A stretch of DNA of 23,534 bases from NCBI GenBank assembly GCA_937900045.1, contig CALCEB010000269.1, forward strand, positions 1-23,534, given 5' to 3'. Shown here one piece after another: positions 1 to 7,694 of the stretch. The first letter of the stretch is position 1. The number at the start of each line of letters is the position of its first letter. Source of the stretch: an uncultured Acidobacteriota bacterium. Its GTDB lineage: Bacteria; Acidobacteriota; Terriglobia; UBA7540. The translations under genes were made by a program, and so were the position numbers. A model generated the notes under the pieces. It was given only the letters and a program-made list of their open reading frames with translations. It did no database searches and had not been told where the DNA came from.

Positions 1-61
1 CGCCCGCCGGAAACGCGGGGCAGGCGGGATGATTGAGCTGGTTTGTAATCGGGGTATGTTT

Positions 62-205
62 TCAGAACCAATCGCTGCGGTAAGCGATCCACCAACTTAC
101 CACGATGATTGGAAAAGTTGCCAGGAGTCCCCACAGCAAGGGAAGAGCGAAATCTGCAATAAGGCTGAGGGTAATGAAGCTGATCAAAAAGACTTTCTTC
201 TGCAT
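62..205 (-). CDS. Small two-helix membrane protein (hypothetical)
   Basis: An ATG-to-TGA frame of 47 codons begins MQKKVFLISF and ends WWIAYRSDWF. It has a charged N-terminus (QKK), a first hydrophobic helix at about residues 5-20, a second at about 21-41, and a short polar tail (YRSDWF). This is the composition of a real inner-membrane miniprotein rather than a chance frame. The ribosome binding site is weak (a GAGA-like run about 6 nt upstream), which lowers confidence. No function can be assigned. It runs in the same direction as the ADOP operon, about 430 nt downstream of its end, so it is probably a separate transcript. Confidence 0.5.
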   Translation of the reverse strand: MQKKVFLISFITLSLIADFALPLLWGLLATFPIIVVSWWIAYRSDWF

Positions 206-638
206 GGCGTGTCTCGTTTGGCCCGCCGGACGCCAGTCTTAGCAAACCAATGAGCCCAGGTTTTTTCGCGGGGCCGAACTCCGTCCCCGCCACGGACCAA
301 TTGAGATTATATATTGACATGCGAGCCTCAGCGCTTATCCACCAAGCTATCCATGAGGACATCAGCCGGCGGCGAGCATTTGCTGGTGCGCCATTCCTGA
401 GCCCTTCGCCTGTCATTCTGATCGAAGCGAAGAATCCCGGCATTCTTCTCAAAGTAAACTCCGTGAAGAGTCTCCAGTTCGCTGCCGGCAAAAGATCAAA
501 TACAGTGATCCTTCACTCTGCTCAGGATGACTCTACTGGAGGATTGGCTGATACTCCCAGATTCCGGAAATGTAGAAATTCCAGCCGCCGGTCCCAGTCA
601 GGACTGGATCTTAATAGAGTGGGTTTCCGTCTTGAGGT
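206..638. other. Intergenic region with one repeat and no gene
   Basis: The frames here have no recognisable domain, no good ribosome binding site and biased composition. The only structure seen is the family B foldback element at 412-531. The region separates the small membrane protein from the 3' end of the ADOP operon. No clear terminator hairpin with a T-run was found. Confidence 0.6.
412..531. repeat. Family B foldback repeat, degenerate copy
   Basis: The left arm at 412-436 matches the left arm of the copy at 14804-14828 at 24 of 25 positions. The right arm at 507-531 is the inverted counterpart, with about 20 of 25 matches to the other copy's right arm. Total length is 120 nt against 126 nt for the other copy. 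The flanking CCCTTCGCCT on the left is also shared with that copy. The internal part differs. It looks like an old non-autonomous element with inverted ends and no coding capacity. Confidence 0.75.
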
Positions 639-3356
639 TTATTCGTACCGCAGGGCCTCCATCGGGTCCACCCGTGACGCCCTTCGCGCTGGCAGGTAGC
701 CCGCGAGCAATGCCGCGGCCAGCAGAAGCGTGACCGCCGCGACAAGAGAGAATGGATCCGCCGCCGTAAGTCCAAAGAGCATGGTGGAGACGAGCCGGCC
801 GCCCGCCAGCGCGGCCGGAACACCCACGGCGAGGCCAATTCCCACCAATAGGAACACTTCTCGCATGACCAGCCATTGGACGCTGGAGCGTCCTGCGCCG
901 AGCGCCATGCGGATGCCAATTTCATTGGTTCGTCTCGTCACGGCATAGGACATGAGGCCATAAATCCCGATGCAGGCGAGGAACACGGCGAGCAACCCAA
1001 AAAATGTTGAAAGCTGCGCAACCAGCCTTTGGTTAACAATCGAATCATCCACTTCCGCGGCCAAGGTGGTTACGCCGGAGACAGGCAAATTCCCGTCGAC
1101 CTCACCAATGGCCCTCCGCACTTCCGCGATGATGGCATGGGCGTCGCCGGAGTAGCGAACCTCAAAATCGTTCAGATACTGAATGTGCTGCGAGTAAGGA
1201 ATATAGAGAGCCGCGTGCGGTTTTTCCTCGAGGCTTTGGAACTTGGCGTCCTTGACCACTCCGACCACCTCAATAGCATTGGCGTGCTCAGGGTCGTCGC
1301 CAAACCGGCGGCCGATGGGCGATTCATTCGGAAAGAAGGTTCGCGCCATGGTTTGATTAATAACGGCAACCTTCTGAGAATTTGCCAGATCCTGCGGACC
1401 GAACCGCCGCCCAACCAGGAGTGGAATTTCCATCGCCTGGAAATAGCCGGATCCGACCACGTTCTTTACGACATCTTTGGGGATGCTCTTGACCTGACCT
1501 TGGATAGAAACCGGCCCGGTCCACTCCCCTTGGTTGAAGGTGAAGAATGAGAAGCTGTCCGCGCGGATTCCGGGCTGCGCAGCGACGCGCTGTTCGATTT
1601 GGCGGTAAAGGTTCGCTACCCGGGCATCCTCCTTGTAACCAACCGATGCTTCATCAACATGGAATTCAAGAACGTTCTGCTTGTCAAATCCCGTGTCGAC
1701 GCGGGAAAGATTCACCAGGCTCCGCAGGAACAAGCCGGAACCGGCCAGAAGGACCAATGAAAGCCCAACTTGTGAAACGATGAGGACCTTTCCCAGCGGG
1801 CTTCGGGCCCGCGCGGAAGTTGCGCCCCTTTCCTTCAGGGAAGAGACGAGTTCGATCCGAGTGGCATGGAGAGCGGGCGCCGTTCCGAATAGAACGGCGG
1901 TCATCAGAGTGAGAACAAAGGTGAACGCCAGCACGCGCGCATCGGGTGATACATTCAACGGCAGGGGTTGCGGACCCGTAGAGACCATTATCAAGAGCAG
2001 GCGGCTAGCCAAGGACGCAAGCGCCACGCCCAGAGCGCCGCCGGCCAAGGCAAGCAAAAGGCTCTCTGTCAACAATTGCCGGATCAGCCGCATTCGTCCT
2101 GCGCCGAGCGCCTGGCGCACGGCGATTTCACGATGCCGGGTGGTGGCGCGCGCCAGCAACAGGTTCGCAATATTCGCGCAGGCGATGAGCAGCACCAGCC
2201 CGACCACGGCCATGAGGACTTCGAGCGGCTTCGAGAACTGAAAACGAATATGGGAGAGACCGGTTGCGGCCGGCGTCAGATCAATTCGGGCGCGTGCAAT
2301 ATCCTGGAGCTGTTTCTTCGTCGGTTGAGGTCCGGCAAATTCGTGCAAGGCCTGCTTGAAAAGCAGGTTCACGTTGGCATCGGCCTGCTGAATGCTCACT
2401 CCGGGTTTGAGCCGGGCGAGAATGTAGTTTGACTGGAAATGCTTGTCCTCAAGCCCGTTCCAACCGGGAGAAACCTGTTTTTCCATGGAAATCGGAATCC
2501 ACAGATTGGTTGAATGGTCCACCGTTGTGCCAAAAAATTCTGGCGGCGTGACGCCGATGATTGTATAAACGGTCGATCCGATCGTCACTTTCTTGCCGAC
2601 AATGGAAGGATCGCGCCCGAAGCGTTGCTTCCACCAATCATAGCTCACCACCGCAATGGGATGGCCTCCGGGCGCTTCATCGTCGGCCTTGGTAAAAGCC
2701 CGGCCCAACATCGGTCTCAGGCCGAGCACTGAAAAGTAAGTACCCGAAACCAATTGCGCGTTCATCGGCTCGATGTTTCCGTTCCCACCGATCGTGCCGT
2801 GAACGTCCATTGCAATGCTCAGTATCGCCGTGACGCCCGAAAAAACCTGATTCTTCTGCTGGACCTCACGGTAGAAGGGAAATGAGAAGAGCTGCCAGCT
2901 CCCGTCTGGCAGTGAATCAGTGTTTCCACCCCATGTTCCTTTCCCGAAGAGGACGAGACGCCCAGGTTCCTTCACCGGCAACTGCCGCAGCATGACGGCA
3001 TTCATCAGGCTGAAGATGGCGGTGTTAGCGCCGATTCCCAGCGCCAGAGATAGCAAAGCTACAGCCGTCAGGCCGGGGCTGCGCCTCATCGACCGCAGCC
3101 CGAAGCGAAGGTCTTGCAACAGACTTTCCAGAAAAGCTCCCATTTTCACCTCTCGAATTTGCTCTTTGACTTGCTCCACGCCGCCCAGTTCCATTATCGC
3201 CGCCCTCCGGGCTTCCTCCGGATTCATTCCTGCTTTGATCTTCTCTTCTGTCAGCATCTCGACATACGAGCGAACTTCATCGCTGAGGTCGCGCTCCACG
3301 CGGGCCTTATGAAACAGGTTTCGCATCAAGCTCGAAAAGCGAGAGAGCAATGGCAT
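639..3356 (-). CDS. ADOP-family orphan ABC transporter permease, downstream copy
   Basis: A 905-residue inner-membrane protein of the acidobacterial duplicated orphan permease type (MacB/FtsX superfamily). An N-terminal helical region (residues 1-80, with MLTEEKIKAGMNPEEARRAA) precedes a first transmembrane segment at about 96-122, a periplasmic MacB-like domain, and three transmembrane helices from about 380. A second periplasmic domain and three C-terminal helices follow, ending RVDPMEALRYE. Each half carries the permease motif (IAVRQALGAG; IGIRMALGAG). Family members usually lack a linked ATPase, and none is present here. The ATG has a GAGGAAG ribosome binding site 7 nt upstream that starts at the stop codon of the preceding gene, so translation is probably coupled. 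Substrate unknown; a MacB-like role in lipoprotein, peptide or drug export is inference. Confidence 0.93.
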   Translation of the reverse strand: MPLLSRFSSLMRNLFHKARVERDLSDEVRSYVEMLTEEKIKAGMNPEEARRAAIMELGGVEQVKEQIREVKMGAFLESLLQDLRFGLRSMRRSPGLTAVALLSLALGIGANTAIFSLMNAVMLRQLPVKEPGRLVLFGKGTWGGNTDSLPDGSWQLFSFPFYREVQQKNQVFSGVTAILSIAMDVHGTIGGNGNIEPMNAQLVSGTYFSVLGLRPMLGRAFTKADDEAPGGHPIAVVSYDWWKQRFGRDPSIVGKKVTIGSTVYTIIGVTPPEFFGTTVDHSTNLWIPISMEKQVSPGWNGLEDKHFQSNYILARLKPGVSIQQADANVNLLFKQALHEFAGPQPTKKQLQDIARARIDLTPAATGLSHIRFQFSKPLEVLMAVVGLVLLIACANIANLLLARATTRHREIAVRQALGAGRMRLIRQLLTESLLLALAGGALGVALASLASRLLLIMVSTGPQPLPLNVSPDARVLAFTFVLTLMTAVLFGTAPALHATRIELVSSLKERGATSARARSPLGKVLIVSQVGLSLVLLAGSGLFLRSLVNLSRVDTGFDKQNVLEFHVDEASVGYKEDARVANLYRQIEQRVAAQPGIRADSFSFFTFNQGEWTGPVSIQGQVKSIPKDVVKNVVGSGYFQAMEIPLLVGRRFGPQDLANSQKVAVINQTMARTFFPNESPIGRRFGDDPEHANAIEVVGVVKDAKFQSLEEKPHAALYIPYSQHIQYLNDFEVRYSGDAHAIIAEVRRAIGEVDGNLPVSGVTTLAAEVDDSIVNQRLVAQLSTFFGLLAVFLACIGIYGLMSYAVTRRTNEIGIRMALGAGRSSVQWLVMREVFLLVGIGLAVGVPAALAGGRLVSTMLFGLTAADPFSLVAAVTLLLAAALLAGYLPARRASRVDPMEALRYE

Positions 3357-3369
3357 GGATTTACTTCCT

Positions 3370-6099
3370 CTATTCGCATCTTAATGCTGCCATCGGGTCC
3401 ACCCGTGACGCCCTTCGCGCTGGCAGGTAACCCGCGAAGGCGGCAACGGCCATAAAGAGCAGCGTCGCCATCGAAATCGTAAGCGGGTCGGTGGGCTTCA
3501 GACCGAAGAGCTGGCTTGAAATCAACTTGGACCCAGCAACCGCTATTGGAATTCCGATAATCAGGCCGGCGAGGACCAACTGGAAGGTCTCGCGCAAGAT
3601 CATACCGAGAATCTGGTTGCGTTGCGCCCCCAGCGCCATGCGAATGCCGATTTCATTGGTTCGCCGAGTGACGGCATAGGACATGAGTCCATAGAGGCCG
3701 ATGCAGGCCAGGAAAACGGCGAGCAGGCTGAAGAAGGTAGAAAGCTGGGCGATTAAGGAATGGTTGGCAATGGATTCATGTACCTGCTGGGCAAGAGTGT
3801 TTTGATACGAGATGGGCAGGCTTCTGTCCACTTCGCCGACAGCGTGGCGGACCTCTGCAATAATTGCCGTGGGATCGCCCGCGTAGCGGACTTCCAAATC
3901 GTAATAGTATTGAATGTTTTGCGTGTAGGGATAATAAGCCGCCGGGTATGGTTTCTCCCGCAGACTCAAATATTTTGCGTCTTTCACCACTTCGACCACT
4001 TCAAGATCAGAACTGTGCTTGGTATCATCCCCAATGCCGAAGCGGCGACCGATGGGCGAGCCGCCCGGGAAGAATTCCTTCGCCATCGTTTCGTTGATGA
4101 CAGCGACTTTGGGTGAGGTCGCCGTGTCCTGTGGGCCAAAGACTCGGCCGACCAGCAATGGGATACCCATCGTGGTGAAATAACTTGGGCCAACGACGTT
4201 GTGTATAACATTAGGACTGTATTCGGGCTGCGGGCGGCTTCCCTGCACCACAACACCGGTGCTCCATGCACCTTGATTGAAGGTAAAGTACGAAATGCTG
4301 GCGGAACGGACGCCCGGTTGCGCGCTCACTCGCTGTTCAATCTGGTGGTAGAGGTTCACCAACCGCGAATCTAGCTTGTAGCCTACATCGACGGGATCGA
4401 TCCCAAACAAAAGAACGCCTTCCTTGTCAAATCCCGTATCGACGTTGGCGAAGTTCACGAGCGTGCGCAGAAAGAGTCCAGCGCCGATCAAGAGCACGAG
4501 CGAGAGCGCCACTTGCGCAACCACCAACGTCTTGGCGAGTCCGCTGCGGCCGGCAACAGTGACGCCGCCTCTTCCTTCTTTAAGTGCGGGCGTCAAATCC
4601 ACCATCGTTGCCCGCAGCGCCGGAGCGGTTCCGAAGAGGATCGCTGTCGTGAGCGAGACAATGATGGTGAAGGCGAGCACGCTTGCGTCGGGCGCGACAT
4701 CCAGGGGCACACGTTGGGCGCCAGTTGAGACCATCGCCAGCAGCGCCTCGCTGGCCCACCATGCGAGCCCGATCCCCAACGTTCCGCCAAGGAAAGCCAT
4801 CAGCAGGCTTTCGGTCAACATTTGCCGGATTAGCCGTGCCCGGCCGGCGCCAATCGCCATTCGCACAGCGATTTCGCGCTGCCGGGTGGTGGCGCGCGCC
4901 AGCAAAAGGTTGGCGATATTGGCGCAGGCGATGAGCAACACCAACCCCACAACCGCCATCAGGATTTGCAAAGGCACTGAAAATTCAAAACGGAGGCAGG
5001 AGAGCCCGCGCGCCGCGGGCGTCAGTTCGATGTGGGCGTGTTCAAGCGTTTGCTGTTGTTCCCTAGTGAGAACAGGACCGGCGAACTCACGCCAGATTTG
5101 CCGCGCAAGCAGATTCACATTCGCATCGGCCTGCACAACACCGACGCCTGGCTTGAGGCGGCTGAAAATGTAGAGGGATTCGAACCATTTGTCCTGCAAG
5201 CCGTTCCAACCGGGCGAAACTTGCTTTTCCATCGACAGCGGAATCCACAGATCGGGCGATTGGCCCACCGTAGTGCCGAAAAATTCCGGCGGCGTGACGC
5301 CGATGATGGTGTAAACCGTCGATCCGAGCGTCACTGTTTTCCCGACGATGGCAGGGTCGCGCGCAAAGCGCCTGTTCCACCACGTGTAACTGAGAATGGC
5401 CACAGGGTGACCGCCGGCTGGCTCGTCTTCAGCCTCGGTAAAACTGCGTCCCAAAATTGGCTTGACACCCAGCATGGAAAAATATGTGCCGGACACTAGT
5501 TGGACATTCATCGGTTCCAGATTGCCGCTTCCACCGATCGCGCCGTGCATCCCTCCAAACTGCACACTCAACAAGGCGCTCACGTCCGAGAAGACTTGGT
5601 TCTTCTGCCGCATCTCGCCGTAAAAGGAATATGAATAGAGAATCGTGTTGGCAAAACCGCCGTTGTCGCCCGCTCCCCGTCCCGTTCCCAGCAGAACGAG
5701 CTGGCCTGGGTCCTTCACCGGCAACTGCCGCAGCATCACCGCATTCATCAGGCTGAAGATGGCGGTGTTAGCACCGATTCCCAGTGCCAGGGAGAGGACG
5801 GCCACAGCCGTCAGGCCGGGACTGCGCCGCATCGACCGCAGCCCGAAACGAAGGTCTTGCAGCAGACTTTCCAGAAAAGCTCCCATTCTCACCTCTCGAA
5901 TTTGCTCTTTAACTTGCTCCACGCCACCCAGTTCCATTATCGCTGCGCGCCGCGCTTCTTCCGGGCTCATTCCTGCCTTGATCTTCTCTTCCGTCAGCAT
6001 CTGGACATAGGAGCGAACCTCATTGTTGAGGTCCTCCTCCACGCGGGCCTTACGAAACAGGTTTCGCAGCAAACTCAAAGAACGGGATAGCAGTGGCAT
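3370..6099 (-). CDS. ADOP-family orphan ABC transporter permease, upstream copy
   Basis: A 909-residue paralogue of the gene just downstream, with the same architecture: N-terminal helical domain, transmembrane segment at about 96-122, first MacB-like periplasmic domain, helix bundle, second periplasmic domain, C-terminal helix bundle ending RVDPMAALRCE. The first ~130 residues and the C-terminal tail are nearly identical between the copies, while the periplasmic domains differ clearly (for example GRGAGDNGGF here against GKGTWGGNTD there). That suggests a tandem duplication with divergence in the ligand-facing parts. The 13-nt gap to the second copy and the padR gene upstream indicate one operon. 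No ATP-binding subunit is encoded nearby. Confidence 0.93.
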   Translation of the reverse strand: MPLLSRSLSLLRNLFRKARVEEDLNNEVRSYVQMLTEEKIKAGMSPEEARRAAIMELGGVEQVKEQIREVRMGAFLESLLQDLRFGLRSMRRSPGLTAVAVLSLALGIGANTAIFSLMNAVMLRQLPVKDPGQLVLLGTGRGAGDNGGFANTILYSYSFYGEMRQKNQVFSDVSALLSVQFGGMHGAIGGSGNLEPMNVQLVSGTYFSMLGVKPILGRSFTEAEDEPAGGHPVAILSYTWWNRRFARDPAIVGKTVTLGSTVYTIIGVTPPEFFGTTVGQSPDLWIPLSMEKQVSPGWNGLQDKWFESLYIFSRLKPGVGVVQADANVNLLARQIWREFAGPVLTREQQQTLEHAHIELTPAARGLSCLRFEFSVPLQILMAVVGLVLLIACANIANLLLARATTRQREIAVRMAIGAGRARLIRQMLTESLLMAFLGGTLGIGLAWWASEALLAMVSTGAQRVPLDVAPDASVLAFTIIVSLTTAILFGTAPALRATMVDLTPALKEGRGGVTVAGRSGLAKTLVVAQVALSLVLLIGAGLFLRTLVNFANVDTGFDKEGVLLFGIDPVDVGYKLDSRLVNLYHQIEQRVSAQPGVRSASISYFTFNQGAWSTGVVVQGSRPQPEYSPNVIHNVVGPSYFTTMGIPLLVGRVFGPQDTATSPKVAVINETMAKEFFPGGSPIGRRFGIGDDTKHSSDLEVVEVVKDAKYLSLREKPYPAAYYPYTQNIQYYYDLEVRYAGDPTAIIAEVRHAVGEVDRSLPISYQNTLAQQVHESIANHSLIAQLSTFFSLLAVFLACIGLYGLMSYAVTRRTNEIGIRMALGAQRNQILGMILRETFQLVLAGLIIGIPIAVAGSKLISSQLFGLKPTDPLTISMATLLFMAVAAFAGYLPARRASRVDPMAALRCE

Positions 6100-6160
6100 G
6101 GGTTTGAGTCCTTTGCCGGATTATTCAGGAACTCGTGACGATTTTCGTCCTGATATCTCG

Positions 6161-6211
6161 CAGGGGCGATCCTCGTGGTCGCCCGGGGGCGGGAACAAGA
6201 CCCGCCCCTAC
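6161..6211. repeat. Family C palindromic repeat, copy 1
   Basis: A 51-nt palindrome begins CAGGGGCGATCC and ends GACCCGCCCCTAC, with an internal GGTCGCCCGGGGGCGGG. A closely similar unit occurs at 22631-22682 (GTAGGGGCGACC ... GGCCCGCCCCTAC). It lies between padR and the first ADOP gene, so it is transcribed within the operon and would fold into a strong GC hairpin. Confidence 0.75.
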
Positions 6212-6226
6212 ATGGCATCGCGGAAC

Positions 6227-6322
6227 GTAGCGGCGGGCTTTAGCCCGGCAAGCGAGAGCAAAGATCCCTGCCCGGCTAAAGCCGGCCTCTACGGTTCTCG
6301 GCGATGGGGACATCGCCGCTAC
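6227..6322. repeat. Family D compound palindrome
   Basis: Two adjacent foldbacks: CGGGCTTTAGCCCGG, with CCGGCTAAAGCCGG further on, and then GGCGATGGGGACATCGCC. Outer GTAGCGG and CCGCTAC ends enclose the unit. It directly follows the family C repeat in the padR-ADOP spacer. Only this copy is seen in the window, so its status as a dispersed repeat is inferred from its resemblance to families A and C. Confidence 0.55.
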
Positions 6323-6336
6323 AGAGGTCATCGCTC

Positions 6337-6672
6337 TCAAGAAGTTGCTTCAAGCGCCCTCCCAATTGCGAGGGAGATGCGCTCCCACTGCTTGGTTTCA
6401 GCCGCGAGTTGGCGTTGGCCGGCCTTGGTCAACCGGTAGTATTTGGCGCGGCGATTGTTTTCGGATTCTCCCCACGAGGAAGCCAGCCAGCCGGCTTCCT
6501 CCATGCGATGCAAAGCGGGAAAAAGAGAACCAGGCTTCACTTGAAACGTCCCCCTCGTGATCTGCTCAATGCGGCGCGAGATGCCGAGGCCGTGCATCTG
6601 ATCCAAACCCAGCGTCTTTAAGATCAATAGATCCAGGGTGCCTTGAAGTAGATTGGTTTGACGTGGCGGCAT
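6337..6672 (-). CDS. PadR-family transcriptional regulator, acidobacterial type
   Basis: A 111-residue cytoplasmic repressor. The N-terminal winged helix includes LQGTLDLLILKTLG, a GLGISRRIEQI recognition region, and the wing KPGSLFPALHRMEEAGWL typical of PadR. A C-terminal helix (QRQLAAETKQWERISLAIGRAL) should make the dimer. The length and the LLQGTLDLL opening match the acidobacterial PadR subgroup that sits next to ADOP permeases, and the two ADOP genes follow on the same strand. The GGAGG site 3 nt before the ATG supports the start. It probably represses its own operon; the effector is unknown. Confidence 0.93.
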   Translation of the reverse strand: MPPRQTNLLQGTLDLLILKTLGLDQMHGLGISRRIEQITRGTFQVKPGSLFPALHRMEEAGWLASSWGESENNRRAKYYRLTKAGQRQLAAETKQWERISLAIGRALEATS

Positions 6673-6702
6673 AATCCTCCGTACCTATAGAAAGTCTGTA
6701 CG

Positions 6703-6730
6703 AAAGTAGCACATTCCCATAGAATGTCAA
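6703..6730 (-). promoter_or_regulatory. Candidate promoter of padR-ADOP operon
   Basis: On the minus strand a perfect -35 hexamer TTGACA (6725-6730) is followed after 16 nt by TACTTT (6703-6708), which matches three of six -10 positions. Transcription would start about 25 nt before the padR ATG. TTCTATGGG and TTTCTATAGG occur as a near-direct repeat around the -10 box and could be a PadR operator; that is inference. Confidence 0.5.
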
Positions 6731-6745
6731 TGGGAGAGTTGTTCA

Positions 6746-6859
6746 GGTAGTGATTCATTTTGCTGTAGCGGCGGTCTCTGACCGCCGGCCGGAAGGTGTT
6801 GATATATAAAATTCGGCGGTCACAGACCACCGTTCCAACCGCGAAAACGTACCACTACC
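6746..6859. repeat. Family A MITE-like repeat, copy 1
   Basis: A 114-nt element with ends GGTAGTG and CACTACC. The left half holds GCTGTAGCGGCGGTC plus TCTGACCGCCGG; the right half holds TTCGGCGGTCACAGACC. Each half can form its own hairpin inside the larger foldback. It fills most of the space between the padR promoter and the next gene on the plus strand. Confidence 0.85.
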
Positions 6860-6982
6860 TCCATGCCGTTTCCGGCAAATTTCGCAAAGTCCGGTTATAA
6901 TTTGTTTTCGACCCAAGGCTGGCTTGAATATTGCAATGACTGGCGTTGGTTCTGCGGACCGGGTATGACAGGGGCGAATAGA

Positions 6983-7585
6983 ATGAGGAAAAGAGTTTTG
7001 CTGGCCTGTTTTGTGGTCTTTACAGCGGGGTCGCTTTTCGCGCGCCAAAAGAACCCAACCATCTACACGATTCCACTTCCGCCGAAGCCGGACTTTTCCA
7101 GCCTGCAGTGGCTGGTGGGCAACTGGTCCGGTAAGACTGCGGAGAAGAAGGCTGCGGGTGATGTCCACCTTTCCGTTGCCTATGCGCTTCAACACCGTTT
7201 TCTCGAGATCAAAGGGGATGTTTCGCTGCCGGCCACCAAGACTGCGCCCGCTACCCATGAGGCCTGGGTGGGTATGCTGAGCCAGGGCCCCGCCCCTGGT
7301 ACTTTCGCCCTTCGTCTTTTCACCAGCACGGGATTTATGACGCGCTATCAGGTCACCGTGACGGGTAGCCAGGTGCTCTTCAATCCCCAAGGAGGTCCGC
7401 TCCCGCCGCAAGGCTGGCTTTTCCGGTGGACCTTCGCGCAAGTCGGTCCGGATGTGTGCACGGAAAGGGTGGACGTGGCGCCGCCTGAGAAATCCTTTTT
7501 CAACTACTACTCCGCCAAGCTTTCCCGGAATCCTGCCGCAAAGTCCGATGGCTCTGCGCCAACCAGCGCGTCTGCGGCGCAGTAA
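6983..7585 (+). CDS. Secreted protein of unknown function
   Basis: With the ATG at 6983 the protein has 200 residues and a clear signal peptide: MRKR, then the hydrophobic LLACFVVFTAGSLFA, with cleavage likely before RQKNP. Upstream in-frame starts at 6863 or 6965 would bury this signal and lack a good ribosome binding site; 6983 has only a weak AGGGG about 9 nt upstream. The mature part begins with a proline-rich stretch and then LQWLVGNWSGKT, reminiscent of the opening strand of small beta-barrel families such as DUF1579-like proteins. Several beta-type segments follow (FALRLFTSTGFMTRYQVTV). The last 15 residues are low complexity. Function cannot be assigned. The next gene starts 109 nt downstream on the same strand. 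Confidence 0.72.
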   Translation: MRKRVLLACFVVFTAGSLFARQKNPTIYTIPLPPKPDFSSLQWLVGNWSGKTAEKKAAGDVHLSVAYALQHRFLEIKGDVSLPATKTAPATHEAWVGMLSQGPAPGTFALRLFTSTGFMTRYQVTVTGSQVLFNPQGGPLPPQGWLFRWTFAQVGPDVCTERVDVAPPEKSFFNYYSAKLSRNPAAKSDGSAPTSASAAQ

Positions 7586-7694
7586 GATGGAAACTGGGCC
7601 GTGCGGAACCGGGCCGGTGAATCCGCTGTCCTCTGAGACCCGATAATACCGGCAGGAGACCACAGCGACTTGAACGTCCAAGCGGGAGTTCGAA

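Noticed and set aside
6100..6336. Regularly spaced palindromes considered as a CRISPR array
   Set aside because: The units are two different foldbacks without equal direct repeats or spacers, and no cas gene is present in the window.
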